Shown here in pieces: positions 62,304 through 64,000 of a stretch of DNA of 64,000 nt. Location of the stretch: NCBI RefSeq assembly GCF_006149005.1, contig NZ_VBSL01000001.1, forward strand, positions 310,001 through 374,000, in the 5' to 3' direction. The DNA is from Larkinella sp. C7 (GTDB lineage: Bacteria; Bacteroidota; Bacteroidia; Cytophagales; Spirosomataceae). Position 1 is the first letter of the stretch, and each line of letters opens with the position of its first letter. Under the pieces are notes generated by a model that was given only the letters and a program-made list of their open reading frames with translations, was not told where the DNA came from and did not search any database. Both the position numbers and the translations under genes were made by a program.

Positions 62304-62449
62304 AGCATAGAAGTTTAGCTGTTCGAAATCCGAATTCTAACACTCCTGAGACGTACGGTTTTGAAGAAAGTAATGCCCTTTTTTTATAATAATTTCAAAA
62401 TTGACAAATGTCACTTTTGAAGTAAAATTTATGCTTATTTCCGTATACT

Positions 62450-63301
62450 TCAAGTAAACTGTTTGGCTTCCTGCCAATACACTTCCATTTCTTCCAGCGT
62501 CATATCTTTCAGTTGCTGGCCGTTGCTGCGGGCCTGTTCTTCCAGGTATTGAAAGCGTTTGATGAACTTTTTATTGGTGCGTTCCAGCGCGGTTTCGGGG
62601 TTGATGTCGATGAAACGGGCGTAGTTGACCAGCGAAAACAGCACATCGCCAAATTCTTTTTCGGCGCGTTCGCGGTCGATGATCTCGTCGGTTTCGGCAT
62701 TAAATTCATCTTTAAACTCCTGCATTTCTTCCTCTACTTTTTCCCAAACCTGCTGTTTTTCCTCCCAGTCAAAACCGGCACCCCGTGCTTTTTCCTGAAT
62801 CCGCATGGCTTTCACCAGCGCGGGCAGCGAGCCTGGTACGCCCGCCAGCACCGATTTATTGCCTTCTTTCAGCTTCAGTTGTTCCCAGTTCTGCTTCACT
62901 TTTTCCTCCGTATCGGCCACGACGGTGTTGCCGTTGGCGTCGCCATAAATGTGCGGATGGCGCGAAATCAGCTTATCGCACACACTGTTCAGAACATCGC
63001 CGATGTCGAACGTCGCCCCGGTTTGCGGCTCCGAAGCGATTCGGGCATAAAAAACCAGGTGCAGCATCACGTCGCCCAGTTCTTTCCGGATTTCGGGCAG
63101 GTCTTTTTCCAGAATGGCGTCGGAAAGTTCGTAGGTTTCTTCAATGGTCAGGTGCCGGAGCGTGTCCATCGTTTGTTTGCGATCCCAGGGGCATTGTTCG
63201 CGCAGTTCATCCATGATGGTCAGCAGGCGGTCGAAAGCCAGCAATTGTTCCTGCCGCCGGACGGGCATCGTTTCCAGTTGTTGATTCAGGTTGGTTTGCA
63301 T
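62450..63301 (-). CDS. mazG: Nucleoside triphosphate pyrophosphohydrolase MazG
   Basis: A 283-residue house-cleaning enzyme that hydrolyses (d)NTPs to monophosphates. The first MazG domain has LREQCPWDRKQTMDTLRHLT and IEETYELSDAI with the EExxE metal motif, then DVMLHLVFYARIA. A second, shorter MazG region near 180-250 has FDWEEKQQVWEKVEEEMQEF and EFGDVLFSLVNYARFI. The start at 63301 is chosen because a TAACTTTG promoter-like -7 element (63317-63324) overlaps the only other in-frame start, the TTG at 63319. Confidence 0.93.
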   Translation of the reverse strand: MQTNLNQQLETMPVRRQEQLLAFDRLLTIMDELREQCPWDRKQTMDTLRHLTIEETYELSDAILEKDLPEIRKELGDVMLHLVFYARIASEPQTGATFDIGDVLNSVCDKLISRHPHIYGDANGNTVVADTEEKVKQNWEQLKLKEGNKSVLAGVPGSLPALVKAMRIQEKARGAGFDWEEKQQVWEKVEEEMQEFKDEFNAETDEIIDRERAEKEFGDVLFSLVNYARFIDINPETALERTNKKFIKRFQYLEEQARSNGQQLKDMTLEEMEVYWQEAKQFT

Positions 63302-63316
63302 CGGGATTGTTTTTGA

Positions 63317-63324
63317 CAAAGTTA
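63317..63324 (-). promoter_or_regulatory. Bacteroidota -7 element for mazG
   Basis: The reverse strand reads TAACTTTG (TAnnTTTG), 15 nt upstream of the chosen ATG. No -33 TTG is obvious. Confidence 0.35.
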
Positions 63325-63407
63325 CGAAGAGGTTAGGAGGGTTTGGCGGTTGGTTCAGGCAGCAAATTGCAGAAATCCTCCATTTCTAAATATTTTCCCC
63401 CATTCCC

Positions 63408-63438
63408 TTGCCCCGCATCACTTCAATGTGCTACTTTG
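63408..63438 (+). promoter_or_regulatory. Promoter for the DUF1361 gene
   Basis: TTG (63408-63410) is followed after 21 nt by TACTTTG (63432-63438), a form of the Bacteroidota promoter with one base missing in the -7 spacer. The start codon follows 22 nt later. Confidence 0.45.
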
Positions 63439-63460
63439 TAGTTCAAAGTTCTTTCATGAT

Positions 63461-64000
63461 ATGTTAAGCAAACTACTTTCCGTTTACCGCTCCGGCGAAG
63501 GTCTGCGCATGTTGATCATGTTGTCCGTCATGAGCATCGCCATGGTGGTGTTTCGTCAGAACTACTGGTTCTTCAAGATGTTGAGCTGGAATCTGTTTCT
63601 GGCCTGGATTCCACTCTTTGTTGCCCTGTTTCTGCGCGAAGGGCTGGAAGACCGTCAGTTGCCGAAGTGGACGCTCTGGCCGGGGCTGGTCTTCTGGCTG
63701 CTGTTCCTGCCCAACTCCCCCTACATCATCACCGACCTGTTCCACGTCCGCCATGTTTCGGAAGAAACCGTGTGGTTCGATACGATGATGATTTTCATGT
63801 GTGCCCTCACGGGTCTGCTCGCGGGCCTGTATTCCCAACTGCTGGTTCACCGGATGCTCAGCGAGCGACTGGGTCGTATGCAGACGTGGGTGGTCATGAT
63901 CGGGTGTTTGGTGCTGACCAGTTTTGGCGTTTACCTCGGACGGTATATCCGCCTGAATAGCTGGGATTTATTCACCGACCCGCTGGAATTGGCCCAACTG
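63461..64000 (+). CDS. DUF1361 membrane protein, truncated by the window edge
   Basis: The first 180 codons of a membrane protein run off the window in frame. Starting at the ATG at 63461, the translation has at least four hydrophobic segments: MLIMLSVMSIAMVVF, WNLFLAWIPLFVALFL, LWPGLVFWLLFLPNSPYIIT and IFMCALTGLLAGLYS, with another near WVVMIGCLVLTSFGVYLG. The LPNSPYIITDLFH block with the RxNxW-like ending is the DUF1361 signature. Its function is unknown. A promoter is seen upstream. Confidence 0.85.
   Translation, partial: MLSKLLSVYRSGEGLRMLIMLSVMSIAMVVFRQNYWFFKMLSWNLFLAWIPLFVALFLREGLEDRQLPKWTLWPGLVFWLLFLPNSPYIITDLFHVRHVSEETVWFDTMMIFMCALTGLLAGLYSQLLVHRMLSERLGRMQTWVVMIGCLVLTSFGVYLGRYIRLNSWDLFTDPLELAQL

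Overview
The window comes from a chromosome of the phylum Bacteroidota, most likely a cytophagalean close to Spirosoma or Larkinella. The grounds are two proteins with type IX secretion (T9SS) C-terminal sorting domains, several TAnnTTTG promoter elements, an absence of clear Shine-Dalgarno sequences, an argF' (acyl-ornithine) carbamoyltransferase in place of the ordinary ArgF, a SusC-like TonB receptor, and DUF1800/DUF1501, DUF6089-type and haem-binding-domain families typical of this group. The genus is inference. No prophage, insertion sequence, rRNA operon or CRISPR array was seen. Most of the window is core chromosome with small accessory blocks.

Layout. 1-971 is AT-rich non-coding DNA with hairpins. 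1003-3003 is gyrB. 3.2-14.9 kb holds a WHy/LEA-type lipoprotein, a membrane sensor kinase with a LytTR regulator, a small lipoprotein, an M23 peptidase, two outer-membrane barrel genes, nadK with a CBS-domain gene, an alpha/beta hydrolase and pabA. 14.9-18.9 kb runs forward: an FAD oxidoreductase, a HExxH peptidase, an esterase-like phytase protein and an NlpC/P60 hydrolase. 18.9-21.8 kb is an arginine operon (argD-argF'-argB). 22-25.8 kb has a 403-residue protein of unknown family, a second hydrolase and a tandem pair of paralogous lipoproteins. 25.8-30.7 kb is the proteostasis block clpX, clpP and tig, interrupted by a CxxCH haem-binding protein and a reversed HTH gene. A tRNA-Leu(UAG), the ppGpp synthetase/hydrolase, fur-purA, a Tat-exported sulfite-oxidase-like enzyme, and rodA with mrdA follow up to 40.1 kb.

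40.3-50.2 kb is more accessory: an SMP-30 lactonase, a cytosolic GAF histidine kinase and LytTR regulator behind an apparent attenuator or small-RNA leader, an AraC regulator beside a Tet(X)-like monooxygenase, and a TonB receptor/PepSY operon whose third gene, a lipoprotein, carries three frameshifts. 50.3-56.4 kb holds a FadR-type regulator, the DUF1800-DUF1501 pair and a two-gene module that should turn 2-keto-3-deoxypentonate into 2-oxoglutarate. The end has recO, recJ-lptB, two related T9SS cargo proteins, mazG and the start of a DUF1361 membrane protein that runs out of the window.

The least ordinary observations are: (i) a promoter, two hairpins and an intrinsic terminator upstream of the 42-43 kb histidine kinase, with a 27-codon frame crossing the terminator; (ii) long inverted repeats of mutually unrelated sequence at the ends of many genes; (iii) the frameshifted lipoprotein in the iron-type operon; (iv) alanine at the substrate-specificity position of the ornithine carbamoyltransferase. 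All functional statements rest on motif reading by eye, and no database search was run.
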